64,000 bases of DNA from Budorcas taxicolor (GCF_023091745.1 NC_068920.1:148147622-148211621); one strand, 5' to 3'; shown: positions 1 to 10,611, counted from the first letter of the stretch. Program-made: numbers and translations. The notes: a model not told the origin generated them from the letters alone.

Positions 1-220
1 ATACATGACTTGGACATGACTAAAGAGTTGGACACGATTAAAGCGACTTGGCGTGCATGCATGCGCTATGGGTCAGGCCCTATGCCGTGTACACGGGACA
101 GAAGAGGGAGAGCCTGGACAGAGAGCCAGATCGGTGTGCTCTGCATTCAACTCCAGTGCACTTTTCCAGGCAGCAGGGAAGCCCTGGTTCTGGGGCTGGT
201 TCCCCAGAGAACAGCACCAG
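1..220. other. Unique non-coding sequence
   Basis: No repeat family or exon is recognised. Several 70-95 codon frames overlap one another on both strands, as expected of GC-rich DNA without stops, and none resembles a known protein. The window edge truncates whatever lies to the left. Confidence 0.5.
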
Positions 221-287
221 GTGGGGATGGGTGGGAGGGCGGGGAGGGGTAAGGGGGAGGGTGGGGACCCAGGGAGGGGGGGCGGAG
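221..287 (+). other. G-rich run, G-quadruplex candidate
   Basis: The plus strand carries about ten runs of three or more G separated by loops of 1-5 bases. This exceeds the usual G3+N1-7 rule several times over. No gene start is visible beside it, so a promoter role is not supported. Confidence 0.7.
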
Positions 288-465
288 TGAGGAAGGGCAC
301 TCTCCTTGCCAGGCTCTCATTCCTTCAACAGTAGAGTGAGAGGGTGGCAGGAGAGAAACTTTCTCCCAACTCAGAAAGTCTGTGAATTATCAGAATCTAA
401 ATCAGGAATTCTTTTTAAAAATGTGATTCCTTCTGTCTCTGAATTCCTAAAGTAAAATACTTTCT

Positions 466-600
466 ATGTAGAAAGTTTATATGCACAGAGAATCGAAAAG
501 AAAAATGAAATCATTACGATTCTAATCCTTATGGATAATCACCATTAACAGCCTACTTTGGTAATTAGGCTTTTATTATGCATGTATTCCTCTAACGAGG
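466..600 (+). repeat. Old repeat-like segment (possible L1 3' UTR)
   Basis: AT-rich text resembles the degenerate 3' untranslated sequence of old L1 families: a run of A-rich codon-like words followed by an 'ATCACCATTAACAG'-type phrase. Divergence is high and the family assignment is tentative. Confidence 0.25.
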
Positions 601-734
601 TCAAGAACAACTCCTGTTTTGTTTCCCCATCAGTTCCCACAGGTGTGGCTTCTTCCATCTGTCTGTCTTCCCTTTCAACGTGATTTTTATGGTTTACTGT
701 TTCTACTGCTGCCAATATTACTATTGCTCTTCTT

Positions 735-960
735 ACTAAGTAGCATTTATTAGGTATTTACAACATGCTGGGCACTGTGTGGAGCATATTATAGATCCCA
801 GATGCCTTAATGCCCCAAGGACCAGATGAGGTAGGTATGGTTATTCCCATTTTACAAACGAGAATGTTGAGGCTGACGGTGCTTCTGCAACATGATGAAG
901 ATTTACCTTAGGGAGTGTCATGACTGTGGGACCCAGAAGTCACGGGTTCCACAACGACCT
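735..960 (+). repeat. MIR SINE, plus strand
   Basis: It carries the MIR landmarks in order: a 'CATGCTGGGCACTG'-type phrase, 'GATGAGGTAGGTATGGTTAT', then 'CCCATTTTACAAACGAGAAT' and the degenerate tail. MIR is an ancient mammalian tRNA-derived SINE, so it predates all the ruminant insertions here. Confidence 0.8.
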
Positions 961-1454
961 GTCACTGAACGTCTTTTCCAGGTCAGATCACTAAGGCGTC
1001 TCATCAGTCCCCCATCATCAGCCCTTTAGATAGTTTCCTGTTTCCTGCTGTTATGCACAATGCTGTGATGAAATCCTTGCAGTTGAAAGTGTGCACAGGA
1101 TCTGTTCTTATTCTCTGTAGCTAAACCCTTACCTGAAGAACGGTGAAGTTGAAGTCCAGGTTAAGCTTGGAATATGTCTGGTCAGTTTGCTCCTCTCTCC
1201 ACCACTAGAGGTGTCACAGTTTGCACTCTGCCAGTGGAGTGAGCAGACAATGTCTGGCAACGAGCAGACAAAGGGAACTGATGGAGTGCTGAAGGAGAGA
1301 TGAACATTTCAGACACGCTTGGAGACAGACAGGCATGCTGAGGATGGAGGGCAGCAGCTGACCCCCAAACCAGCAGCTCCTGATTTCCCTGGTGCCAGGG
1401 ACCCTGATTTGCAGCAGGTAAAAGGACCACCTTGCAGGTCATGGGTTTTACCCA
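961..1454. other. Unique non-coding sequence
   Basis: No repeat or exon is recognised. Reverse-strand frames across 1182-1635 run into the adjacent L1 and have no protein-like features. Confidence 0.45.
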
Positions 1455-2072
1455 GTTGGAACATGTCCATCGACAGATGAACAGATAGAAGATGTGGTAT
1501 AGATACACATATGAAAATGGAATATGACTCAGCCATTACAAAGAATGAAATAATGCCATTTGCAGCAACATGGATGGACCTGGAGATCATCACACTAAAC
1601 GAAGTCAGAGAAAGACAAACACCATATAATGTCACTTATATGTGGAATCTAAGAAAATAATATAAATGAACTTATTTACAAAATAGAAAAAGACTCACAG
1701 ACAGAAAAGAAACTTATGGTTACCAAAGGGGAAGGGTTGGGGGGAGCGAGGGATAGGTTGAGCATTTGGGATTGACATATACATAGTACTATATTTAACC
1801 AAAAAGGACCTACAGTAAAGCACCGGAAGCTCTGTTCGACATTTTGTAATAACATAAATGGGGAACATTTTTGAAAAAGAATATATGTATAACTGAATGT
1901 ATACATATATCTTATACATATACAGATATGTATAACTGAATGTATACATATATCTTATACATATACAGATATGTATAACTGAATCACTTTGCCCTACACC
2001 TGAAAATAATAATAACATTTAACATTGTAAATCAACTATATCCTGTATAAAATAAAAAATAGCTACTGATAT
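1455..2072 (+). mobile_element. L1 3' end (ORF2 tail and 3' UTR)
   Basis: 5'-truncated L1. It begins in the conserved end of ORF2 (the 'GTCCATCGACAGATGAA' and 'CAACATGGATGGACCTGGAG' phrases) and runs through the artiodactyl L1 3' UTR to the 'CACTTTGCCCTACACCTGAA' terminus. ORF2 is fragmentary and non-functional. The distal part contains a 43-base tandem duplication and is itself repeated downstream (2261-2405). Confidence 0.85.
1885..1984 (+). repeat. 43-bp tandem repeat, 2.3 copies
   Basis: Exact 43-base units start at 1885 and 1928; a third begins at 1971 and continues only for about 14 bases before rejoining normal L1 tail text. The unit consists of ATGTATAACTGAAT plus TA-rich sequence. 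This is an expansion inside the L1 3' UTR. Confidence 0.9.
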
Positions 2073-2084
2073 TCCACACATGCT

Positions 2085-2252
2085 AGGTCTCCCACATTGC
2101 CGGCAGATTCTTTACCAGCTGAGCCACCAGGGAAGTCCAAGAATACTGGAGTGGGTAGGTAGCCCAACTCTTCTCCAGGGAATCTTCCTGACCCGGAAAT
2201 CAAACCGGGGTCTCCTGCATTGCAGGCGGATTCTTTACCAGCTGAGCTACAA
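2085..2252 (-). mobile_element. Bov-tA SINE, rearranged, minus strand
   Basis: Two partial tRNA-like heads in the same orientation. One ends at 'CCACCAGGGAAGTCC' (2085-2139). The other runs from the internal 'AAGAATACTGGAGTGGG' phrase to a second head (2140-2252). The BovB-like tail is missing. The structure suggests an unequal exchange or internal deletion. Confidence 0.8.
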
Positions 2253-2260
2253 GATGAGCC

Positions 2261-2405
2261 CAAATGGGAAACATTTTTGAAAAAGAATAGATAAATGTGT
2301 ACGTATAACTGAATCACTTTGCTGTACACCTGAAATAACACAACATTGTAAATCAGCTATATCCAATATAAAATTAAAAATTAAAAAATAAAGTTACTGA
2401 TATTG
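2261..2405 (+). mobile_element. Second copy of the L1 3' tail
   Basis: It repeats the terminal L1 text first seen at 1855-2072: 'AAATGGGAAACATTTTTGAA', the 'GAATCACTTTGCTGTACACC' terminus and an A-rich tail, then the same 'TTACTGATATT' junction into a SINE. It is best read as half of a local duplication, not a separate insertion. Confidence 0.8.
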
Positions 2406-2591
2406 CACGGTCGTGTCTGAATCTTTGTGACCCCGTGGACTGTAGCCTACCAGGCTCCTCCATGGGATTCTCCAGGCAAGAGTACTGGAGTGGGTTGCCA
2501 TTTCCTTCTCCAGGAGATCTTCCCAACCCAGGGATCGAACCCGGGTCTCCCACATTGCAGGCAGATGCTTTACCATCTGTGCCACCAGGGA
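2406..2591 (-). mobile_element. Bov-tA SINE, minus strand
   Basis: Near full-length. The tail begins with 'CGTGTCTGAATCTTTGTGAC' and the body has the inverted 'TGGCAACCCACTCCAGTACT' core. The inverted tRNA-like head ends in CCACCAGGGA. It lies at the end of the second L1-tail unit. Confidence 0.9.
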
Positions 2592-3293
2592 TATGCTGAC
2601 TTTTCAATTGCCTTCAATTAAAAAAATAATATTGCCTTTATTGTCTTTTTCTGCCCTAGCCAAGGCTGAGGCTTATGCCAACTTTTTTTGTATAGAAATG
2701 TCAGATGAAATTCCAGTGCCATCAAATGAGACCTTTATTCCTCCACCTGCACATTATGACTCTAATAAACACGTTATCAGCTCATGAAAATGATGGCAAA
2801 CAGGTGACTGAAGGATTTGATAAGTCAGCAGCAAAGATTAACAGTTCTTTTCAGAGAAAGCTGTGAGAGGTTCCCCTATTTAAAACAATTGTGGCATGTG
2901 AATTTACTGCACTTAAATCATTATCGGCAATTAGTTCTTGTCAAAAAGGTTGCAGCTGGCTTCAATTACAGGTAAGATTTTTATAATTTGAACTTAGTAG
3001 TGTGTCTGATAAGTAGGACTTGGGTGAACACCCTTAGGGATATTTACAATTTGAGAGAAACTCCAAGGCGTTAAAATTTTTAAAAATTCATTATTTTCAG
3101 CAATGCTTTGTTACTAACATTGATTATTAAGCTTTCAGACAAATTTCCATAGTCTTCATCCTTCAGCCCTTTTCTTCATATCAGAAAATTATTGATTAAA
3201 AACAGCTTTTATGTTAGAAAAGCACGGCAGGCACATTATAGAAAAATTCTGAGCAGCAGAGAGGATACAAAATAAAAACAACTCTTTCTAAAC
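2592..3293. other. Unique AT-rich sequence, possible conserved non-coding element
   Basis: No clear repeat. Words such as AACAATTGTGG (SOX-like), GGCAATTAGTT (homeobox-like) and CAGGTGACT (E-box) cluster at 2780-2990. A 64-codon frame at 2593-2787 is protein-like in composition but unrecognised. The stretch 3190-3290 faintly resembles old L1 3' UTR. Confidence 0.3.
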
Positions 3294-3500
3294 ATTCCCT
3301 GGTGGGTCAGATGGTGAAGAATCCGCCTGCAGTGCTGGAGACCTGGGTTCAATCCCTGGGTCAGGAAAATCCCCTGGAGAAGGGAATGGCTACCCACTTC
3401 GGTATTCTTGCCTGGTGAATTCCGTGGATAGAGGAGCCTGGTGGGCTAGAGCTCATGGGGTTGCAAAGAGTCGGACTTGACTGAGAGACTGACACACACA
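3294..3500 (+). mobile_element. Bov-tA SINE, plus strand
   Basis: A complete tRNA-like head (TTCCCTGGTGGGTCAGATGG with a degenerate B-box) leads into the BovB-like tail and a short CA-rich end. The copy is moderately diverged. Confidence 0.9.
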
Positions 3501-4052
3501 GTGTAGATTTTTTTCTTCTCTTTCAATAACTCTCCAATCACTGGGATCATTTGTCCGTTTCTTTCTCTTGAATTTTTTATTTTTTTCAAGTACCTGGGGA
3601 GTTGGGGTTGAATCTTCATGAATGAAGAACTGTGTTGGTGAGCAAAGGTAGTTGATGTGGTTTCCTTTGCAAATATGTGGGTCTCTAAGGCAGAACCACC
3701 TGCCCCTTGACCCGGAAGCTGCCTGCAGTCTCTGTGCACAGGGCACTTCTGGTAACGGATGTGCCTCTCCTGAAGTGTTACAGCAGAGAGCAGGCAGGCT
3801 CGGGACCTTCCATAATTGGCACTTTCCCCAAAGCATCTCAATCTTTTGGAGTTAAAAAATAAATCAATAGAATTAGGGTGATTATTTCTCTCATGGCTCA
3901 AACCTGTGTTAACTGAATTTTCTCTTCTCTCATTATGGAAGCGAGAAGGCACATTACAGGGGCGTGATTTGTAATAAGAGATTAGATAGAGAATTTGTAG
4001 ATCAGCATAAAGGCATATGCTTTTATGCATGTAAAAAAAGTATAGGCTTTTA
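3501..4052. other. Unique sequence
   Basis: No repeat or exon is recognised. A 288-codon reverse frame spans 3446-4312, but its ends lie in SINE and BovB tail DNA. The centre shows no domain, codon bias or splice structure that would support a gene. Confidence 0.4.
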
Positions 4053-4056
4053 TGCC

Positions 4057-4130
4057 AGACAGGGAAGCCTGGCATGCTGCAGCCCACGGGGTCACAAAGA
4101 GTCGGACATGACTGAATGACTGAATGACAG
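4057..4130 (+). mobile_element. BovB LINE 3' end fragment
   Basis: About 74 bases of the BovB 3' terminus: 'GACAGGGAAGCCTGGCATGC' through 'GAGTCGGACATGACTGAATG', with a short GAATGACT repeat tail. This is an extreme 5' truncation with no coding content. Confidence 0.8.
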
Positions 4131-4590
4131 ATAAAGGTGCACAGAGATGAAGCCCAGGGCGTGTCTCCATTCCTGACTGCCTCTCGTGTACCCGTCCTTT
4201 TGCTGTTACTGAAGCTGAACACGTGGTGGGCTTTCACAAGTTCCCTCCATTCATCCCGAGTAGCATCACTTATCAGGTCCTCTTGGCTGAGTCCATGTGA
4301 TAGTGCCCACATACTCCTCCCATCTCTCCTGAGGTGTCAGCCATCCCCTCTGAGCTGATACACCTCCCAGGTCTCTCTCTGATGTTCTGCTTGGGGGTCC
4401 CTGCAAGGTTCTTACACCCACAGTTCCAAAGGTGAGGTGGGCATTCTTCCCGCTCTCTTCTTCCCAAATTTCTATGTTGGTTTGTGGTGCCCTATCGGTC
4501 TAGTTGCCTAAAACTGAAAGCAGGAAACATCGTACATAAGGGACCTTTTCTTTATCTCCAGCTCAGTAATTTCATGATCAGTACTGTCTT

Positions 4591-4751
4591 CCTTAGCTAA
4601 TTTGGGCTGCTATAACAAATATGACAGACTTCAACAACAGAGGTTTAAGGATTTCTCACTCTTCTGGAGGCTGGATGTCTGAGATTGGGGTGGCTGCATG
4701 GTCAGCTGAAGGCCTTCTTCCTGTGTCCGCATGGCAGAGAGAGAGATTATC
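4591..4751 (-). repeat. MLT1-type MaLR LTR, part 1
   Basis: Inverted MLT1-like text: 'TTGGGCTGCTATAACAAAT', 'TTCTGGAGGCTGGATGTCTG' and a phrase ending in 'GTGTCCGCATGGC'. MLT1 LTRs are non-coding solo relics in most mammals, and no internal region is visible. A Bov-tA interrupts it; the remainder is at 4960-5112. Confidence 0.7.
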
Positions 4752-4753
4752 CC

Positions 4754-4942
4754 TCTCGTTAGCTCAGTCATGTCTGACTCTGTGCGACCCCATGGACTGT
4801 AACCTGCCAGGCTCCTCTGTCCATGGGATTCTCCAGGCAAGGATACTGGAATGAGTAGCCATTCCCTTCTCCAGGGGATCTTCCCAACCCAGAGATTGGG
4901 TCTCTTGCATTGCAGTCAGATACTTTACTGTCTGAGCACCAG
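4754..4942 (-). mobile_element. Bov-tA SINE inside an MLT1 LTR
   Basis: Minus-strand Bov-tA with its tail at 'GTTAGCTCAGTCATGTCTGA' and its head ending 'CTGTCTGAGCACCAG'. It splits the LTR, so the SINE is younger. Confidence 0.9.
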
Positions 4943-4959
4943 TTTCTTTTTATAAAGAA

Positions 4960-5112
4960 ATTATAATTCTTTTTTAAAAATATGATTATAACCCTTCCTA
5001 ATTCCACCATGAGGGCTCCACTGTCTCCAATAAAGGAATTAGGTTTCAACACATAAGATTTTTTTTTTTGGAGGTGGGGTGGAGCAGACACAAACATTCA
5101 GTCCACAGCACT
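4960..5112 (-). repeat. MLT1-type MaLR LTR, part 2
   Basis: Continues the LTR after the SINE. 'CTAATTCCACCATGAGGGCT', 'GGTTTCAACACATAAGATTT' and the G-rich and 'CAAACATTCAGTCCACAGCA' phrases correspond in order to the inverted 5' half of MLT1. Confidence 0.65.
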
Positions 5113-6519
5113 GTCTTGTCATCTCTGGCATCTCTCCCAGGATGTGATGTATTAATAAATTTTTTCAAATCTCTATCTTGATGTGTATGTGTGCATATTG
5201 GGCGGGGGTGGGGGGGGCGGTGGGAGGGGTTGCCTTTCAGAGGCCTTTACCTAATTTTCCCCACTGCGGTTACTCTCTTACCTCCTGTTCCAAGAAACCC
5301 ACATGGTTGTTCTTCCAATCTCCAAAGGTTGTTTGAATTATATATTTGAGGGCTGGAGAGATGACCATGGTTGAGTCTGTGGACCCAGGGGAGGCAATGG
5401 GACCCAGACCCAGACAGATCTTCCCTTATAACTGGCTGCACATGCCTTTGCTCTAACAAGGGGGCTCAGGATCCCGCCTCAGGGTCCCAGTTACGAGTCA
5501 TCTCAGATCTTGTGCCCAGTGGTCCTCAGCATGTCTGGGCATTCCCGGCCTTCAAGTGTGTGTACACAGCTGCCTGTGTACACGGCGTGGATTCTTCGGG
5601 GAAAGGACCGGGGAAGCCATGCACATGTGTGCCTGCTCTGACACAGCAGGTACTTCCTCCTGCAGATCCACCGGCCCTTCAGTCAATGGGTTCCAGGCCT
5701 GAAGCCTGGCTCAGGTCCAGACGCCAGGCCCAAGGCTGAGATTTGGACCTTTATTAGGGTAGTCCCTCCAGTCTCTGGGTCGTCTTCCCTGGAAACTTTC
5801 TGCTTTGAGTGTATAGACTGAACGACCCCCTCCTGACCGTCCATCTCTCTCACCCCTCGCCGCGCCACGCCCTTCATTCCGTTTGGTTCAGGGCCCTCTG
5901 GCCGCCTCTCCAGTCACACGCTGCATTGTAATCGTGCCCCTTTGCTGCTAATTAAACACCACACTAACTCCTTATATTTCAAGGTTCCATTAGGGAGTCG
6001 GTTTTGTGACAACAGGGCGGTCACGTCTGAGCTCCTCAGCAGCGCACCTCAGCAATGCGCGTCTTCCCAAGTTGACAATTGGCTGGGCTCTCTTGATGAA
6101 CATGGATGGTTGGTTTTCCAACCTCATGTGATGCATCTGCTCTGGAATGCCCTTGCCTGGCCCTCTTCCTCCCTTACTCTGCTTTTGGGATGGCTCCTGA
6201 TGTTTCTGCTTCCTTGGTGTGACCACTGCTTTCTCCAGGTAACCGGGAACCATTCTAGTAGCCTGGTAGCACTCCTGGGGAACTTGCTGGAATTTAACTC
6301 TCTATCAGGAGAGAGTATGCCCACACGGATGAACACTTTTGCAGACTTAGGCTCTGCCCCTCTCCGTTGGCTCCTCATGTACCCTGGCGCCTACCAAGGC
6401 CACACGAGTATGTGCAGAGTCTTGCCTCCCAGGGCAGGCCTAGCACTTTCCCACTGGCTACTGCTGTAGTCCACGGGTGGAAGGGCAAGTGGACTCATTT
6501 TAAAAGACAAAATGACGCT
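5113..6519. other. Unique sequence
   Basis: No repeat family is confidently seen. A 175-codon plus frame (5942-6469) and overlapping reverse frames lack recognisable domains. Around 5920-5990 the words ATTGTAATCGT and GCTAATTAAAC give a conserved-element look. There is no TATA/CpG promoter structure. Confidence 0.35.
5199..5230 (+). other. G-quadruplex candidate
   Basis: Plus-strand G runs of 3-8 bases separated by 1-2 bases (GGGCGGGGGTG then GGGGGGGCGG and TGGGAGGGG). The motif fits a stable quadruplex. No gene is nearby. Confidence 0.65.
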
Positions 6520-7022
6520 TACAATTGCCAAGACTTGAAAGCAACCCAAGTGTCCATCGACAGATGAATGGTTAAAGGAGATGTGAACCATTTCAACAAA
6601 GGAATAAAAAAGAATTAAATAATGCCGTTAGCAGCAACATCCACGGACCTAGAGACTATCAATTAAGTGAAGTGATTCAGACAGAAAGACAATTAGGATA
6701 TCACCTATACGTGGAATCTAAAAATATTGCAAATCAGCGTATAAACAAAACAGAAACAGATTCAAGGACACAGAGGACATATTCACGGTTACCAAAGGGA
6801 GAAGAGGGGAGAGGTCAACCTAGAAATCTGGGCTTAACAGACGTGCACTGCTTTACGTGATGTAGATAAACAAGGACCTACTGAATAGCATGGAGAACCA
6901 TATTCAATACCTTGTGACAACATATAATGGGAAAAATTGGAGAAAGAATATATGCATATGAATAACTATACTGTACACCTGAAACTAATGCCATCTTGTA
7001 AATCAACCAAGCTTAAAAAGAA
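6520..7022 (+). mobile_element. L1 3' end, older copy
   Basis: The same L1 landmarks as 1455-2072, more diverged: 'GTGTCCATCGACAGATGAAT', 'CACCTATACGTGGAATCT', 'GGTTACCAAAGGGAGAAG' and 'CTATACTGTACACCTGAAAC'. ORF2 tail only; frames are broken. Confidence 0.85.
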
Positions 7023-8072
7023 GAGTGACTAAGACTTGCCAGCTAAAGATAGAGAAAAACAAGCTTTGAAGCACCCTGGAACTTTGTATTTCACAGAACT
7101 TACTGTCTTAAGAATTTTTTTTGTAAACATACAATGAATTCTTTGATTCCCACCATCATAGTAATCAACAAAACCACACTGGTATCTGTCATTTGCCTTT
7201 GGGAAGACCTGGGAATTGTTTGTTGAGACAGGACTTGGGGCATCCATCAGCTCCACTTCTGCCTCAGTCCACCCACCCTCCTTTCCACCATCCCTTCCTT
7301 GAGTATATATTTACTGAGTGCCAATCCCATGCCGGGCACCATTACAGTTCTGGTATCACAGAATTAGATGGGTCTACTTTGTCTTCAAAGTACAGGGTAG
7401 GTGGCCTCATGGGTTTGGGAATGGCTTCTGGAATTTGAGATTTCCAGACCCTGCTCTGACAGATTCCTTCTCTAATGCATCCAGATCTCTTATTGATAGA
7501 GTGGATAGAAGAATATTTTATATCAAGTTAGTGAGCATGAATCATTATTTATAAAGTGTGTTAAACACACAAAGCATAAATGCACCAAATGTGAGCTTAG
7601 ATTCAAACACAATTTTACTGAGTTTCAGCAATGGCTAGTGTGCTGCCTAGAAAGGTGTCCTAAGTTAAATTTTTCCCAATTGCGTTTCCTTATATGAAAA
7701 AAATCTCAATAAGGAAGATGCATACTTTTGAGTTATCCTTTATACACGGAATCACAGAGAAGCCTGCAGGCATGGTAGCTGTCTCTTTTTAAAAGGCAAA
7801 AGCCAATGCATATAGTAATTAATCTTTTGTTTACTTGAAACTTTCACATTAGAATCTTTAATTTTCACATCCAAACTCCCTGCTCTTTTGTGCACTGAGC
7901 AGTGTATTTCTAATTAGCCTCCTTGCAACTTTTGAACACACTTTTCTCCACCCTTTCCTTTTCTATTAGTAAATGCTTTTGAAAGCAGAATTCTTATTTT
8001 CTCCAGTTTGAATTTCCTATTGTGTAGGGTGCTCTGGTTTTGGGCTGTCTTTTCCATGTTTGAACTACTGTA
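7023..8072. other. Mostly unique AT-rich sequence
   Basis: The phrase 'TATTTACTGAGTGCCAATCC' with 'CATGCCGGGCACCATTACAG' (7300-7350) suggests a worn MIR or inverted L2 fragment. The remainder (7440-8070) is AT-rich, repeat-free by eye and non-coding. Confidence 0.35.
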
Positions 8073-8290
8073 GGGTTTCCCTGGTGACTCAGATTCTCAG
8101 ACAGTAGAGAATCCTCCTGAAATACAGGAGACCTGGGTTCAGTCCTTGGGTTGTGAAGATCCCCTGGAGAAGGGAATGGCAACCCACTCCAGTATTCTTG
8201 CCTGGAGAATTCCATGGACAGAGGAGGCTGGCAGGCTACAGTCCATGGGGTTGTAAAGAGTCGGATACGACTGAGTGAGTAATACACACA
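8073..8290 (+). mobile_element. Bov-tA SINE, plus strand
   Basis: Head 'GGGTTTCCCTGGTGACTCAG', body 'GGCAACCCACTCCAGTATTC' and tail 'AAGAGTCGGATACGACTGAG', with a short ACACAC end. Full-length. Confidence 0.92.
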
Positions 8291-8663
8291 GTATAGATAC
8301 AGTTTACTCAAGATGCCTGCTGGCGAGGATCTGCATTTTTGTAATCAATCCTTTCAAGCCGGATTTTTTTTAATAATAAAAAGAATTTATAATAAGCCTC
8401 CCCTGGGAGAAGCTGTCAGGCCACACAGTTTGTAATTACAAAAGGATACCTGATGTTCACTTCCCTTTGTTTTCACATGCTTCCAGCTGATTTCCTCTCA
8501 GTCATGTTGCTTTCATTAAGTTTGGTCACCCTAGGTAATAATCTTGGGTTCATGCTGTTGGGAAGGTCATGGAGTGAACAGGCTACTGGTTGCCTGCTTC
8601 AGCATTCAGCCCGTGGAAGCAAGGGATGCTGGCATCCTCATCTTTGAATTATCAGGGTTTGAT
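8291..8663. other. Unique sequence between SINE and BovB
   Basis: No repeat or exon is recognised in this 370-base spacer. Confidence 0.4.
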
Positions 8664-8892
8664 GGGAAGAGCCAACACACTTGGAAAGACCCTGATGCTG
8701 GGAAAGGTTCAAGGGGGGAGGAGAAGGGGGGCGACCGAGGATGAGATGGTTGGGTGGCATCACTGATTCAATGGACGTGAGTGTGAGCAAGCTCCGGGAG
8801 ATGAAGGACAGGGAAGCCTGACGTGCTGCAGTTCATGGGGTCACAAAAAGTCAGACATGACTGAGCGACTGAACAGAACAGAACACAGAACA
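8664..8892 (+). mobile_element. BovB LINE 3' end
   Basis: Last ~230 bases of BovB: 'TTGGAAAGACCCTGATGCTG', 'GATGAGATGGTTGGGTGGCA', 'AGTCAGACATGACTGAGCGA' and an AACAG repeat tail. It covers the C-terminus of the reverse-transcriptase ORF and the 3' UTR, and is not functional. Confidence 0.92.
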
Positions 8893-10404
8893 TTTTCCCC
8901 CAAAGAACCAGCTCTAACTTCTTCGCTTCTATGCAAGAAAAATCAATCCTACTTTCCTTTGAACTGCCTTCATGTGTGGCATCATAGAGCTCATAATGTA
9001 AGAAAAAAACATCCCTGGAGAGATGGAGAGGTGTCCTGTTTTTGGATAACTGGTGTCCCCAGTCCCCTGATCTCCCTTCTGTTGGCTCCAGCCGCTACCT
9101 TCTGGCCTGGGCAGCCCATCCCTCTGGGTGACTCTAAAGCACAGGAGTTGCTGCTGTCCACCACAGCTGCCACACAAATGATTGGCTGTGGTGCCTGGGC
9201 AGTTTCCTTCCCTGTTTTCAACAGATGCCACAGCCTGATTTCATCAGTTCATATCAAATCCCTACCTCACACCAAGCATCATGCTGGAAACAGAGGTTCA
9301 AAGAGCTCCAGGGAGTGCCTGGTCTGGGGCAGCATTTCTCAAACTCCAGAAATATAATGACTCCTTTTAACGGACCAATAACCAATAACAAGTTCTGTTG
9401 GTACAAAGACAACTAGGAGTCGACCCTTTTATGCTGTGGCTTCCACATTTCTATGAAACAAAACAGTTTTTCGAATTAGGTGTGAACCCAACTGAAATCC
9501 ATTAAAGTTCAAGTGTGTGTGATGACGCTCTGCTGACGCACACAGGTCCTGGTGCTGGCGGGAGGGCCAAGCCCTGGTGAGTTTAGTGGCCTTGCTGTCC
9601 AGCTTGGGGTGACTCAGCCCTCCCACTGGAGGCCTCTGTGTGAATTGCTGAGACACTTTCGTTCATGCTGGGCTTAGTGATGTCATTTGACCTTTCGTTC
9701 AGCTCAGCTTCATTACTTGTATGTCAGGTCTGCCTGTATCGGTGAGAGGAGAGCTTGGCCTGCCTACTCCGCCATGAACACAGAGGCGGTCCAGGTGCCG
9801 AGATGGCCTGGTCGTTGGGAGGTTCACCAGGTGACGTGCAATAGACAAAGAGCATCATCTTCTTTTAAGATGAGGAACACAATGAAGACAGAAAAATGTA
9901 ATTGTTTCTAAGAAAAGAATATATCCTGGAGTCTGAGTCTGCAAAATATCGATCTGGCAACCCCAGCTAGAAGGTTTTCAGGTCACTACCATTTCAAACG
10001 CACTGCTTCCTCATCTGTTTGTTATCCTGCTTGTTTTGGTTTGAAGAACTATGGCCCCAGACTTGTATTCTGACCACCAGTCCTGAGTCACCCGTCTTGG
10101 ACCTTTGCTCACACATCCCTTCACCCTGGAAGGCTTCTGTCTCTTGATCCCTGTTGAAACTTTCTCTTCCTTCAGGGAGACCAGCACAGATTGCACTTCC
10201 TCCAGGAAGCCCTCCAGGCTGTTGAGGGCTTGGTTCTTTCCCATCCCAGCGCTGACTTTAAACTGCCGAGTTTGATCTCCCCCGTCTCCACCCCTCAGTG
10301 TCCAGCCGAGCATCTGCACCACCAGGTGCTCAGTGCACCTTCAGAATCCAACTGTATCTGGACTGGATTGGCTTCCTCTTCCACATCAGGGATCCACCAG
10401 CGTG
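8893..10404. other. Unique sequence
   Basis: No confident repeat. A 166-codon plus frame (8857-9357) starts inside the BovB tail, so its N-terminus is repeat-derived, and the rest matches nothing known to me. The phrase at 9328-9345 (CAGCATTTCTCAAACTCC) is reminiscent of a hAT-Charlie end but too short to call. Confidence 0.35.
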
Positions 10405-10611
10405 ATGTGTGTGTGTGTGCTTAGTCATGTCTGACTCTTTGCAATCCTATGGACTGTAGCCCACCTGACTTCTGTCCATGGGACTCTCCAGGCAAGAATA
10501 CTGGAGTGGGCAGCCATTTCTTACTCCAGGGGCTCTTCCTGGCCCAGGATTGAACCTGCGTCTCCTTTATTGCAGGTGGATTCTTTTCTGCTGAGCCACC
10601 CGGGAAGCTCC
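10405..10611 (-). mobile_element. Bov-tA SINE, minus strand
   Basis: Begins in a short GT run, then the inverted tail 'CTTAGTCATGTCTGACTCTT'. It ends with the inverted head 'CTGAGCCACCCGGGAAGCTC'. GATCCAC occurs on both flanks and may be the target-site duplication. Confidence 0.9.

Noticed and set aside
3294..3370. Possible tRNA genes from A/B-box-like text in SINE heads (here and at all Bov-tA copies)
   Set aside because: The heads are degenerate tRNA-derived promoters and cannot fold into a complete cloverleaf with acceptor stem.
3446..4312. 288-codon reverse ORF, the longest in the window
   Set aside because: Its C-terminus lies in a Bov-tA tail and part of its N-terminal half in a BovB fragment; the rest has no domain, codon bias or splice logic.
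4591..5112. Endogenous retrovirus with coding genes
   Set aside because: Only a worn MaLR-type LTR is visible; there is no gag, pol or env-like sequence between LTRs.
5942..6469. 175-codon plus ORF with Leu-rich segment
   Set aside because: No recognisable domain; overlapped by reverse ORFs of similar quality; the Leu/Trp-rich part reflects CTG/TGG-rich DNA, not a convincing membrane protein.
8857..9357. 166-codon plus ORF
   Set aside because: Starts inside a BovB tail; remainder unrecognised and without splice context.
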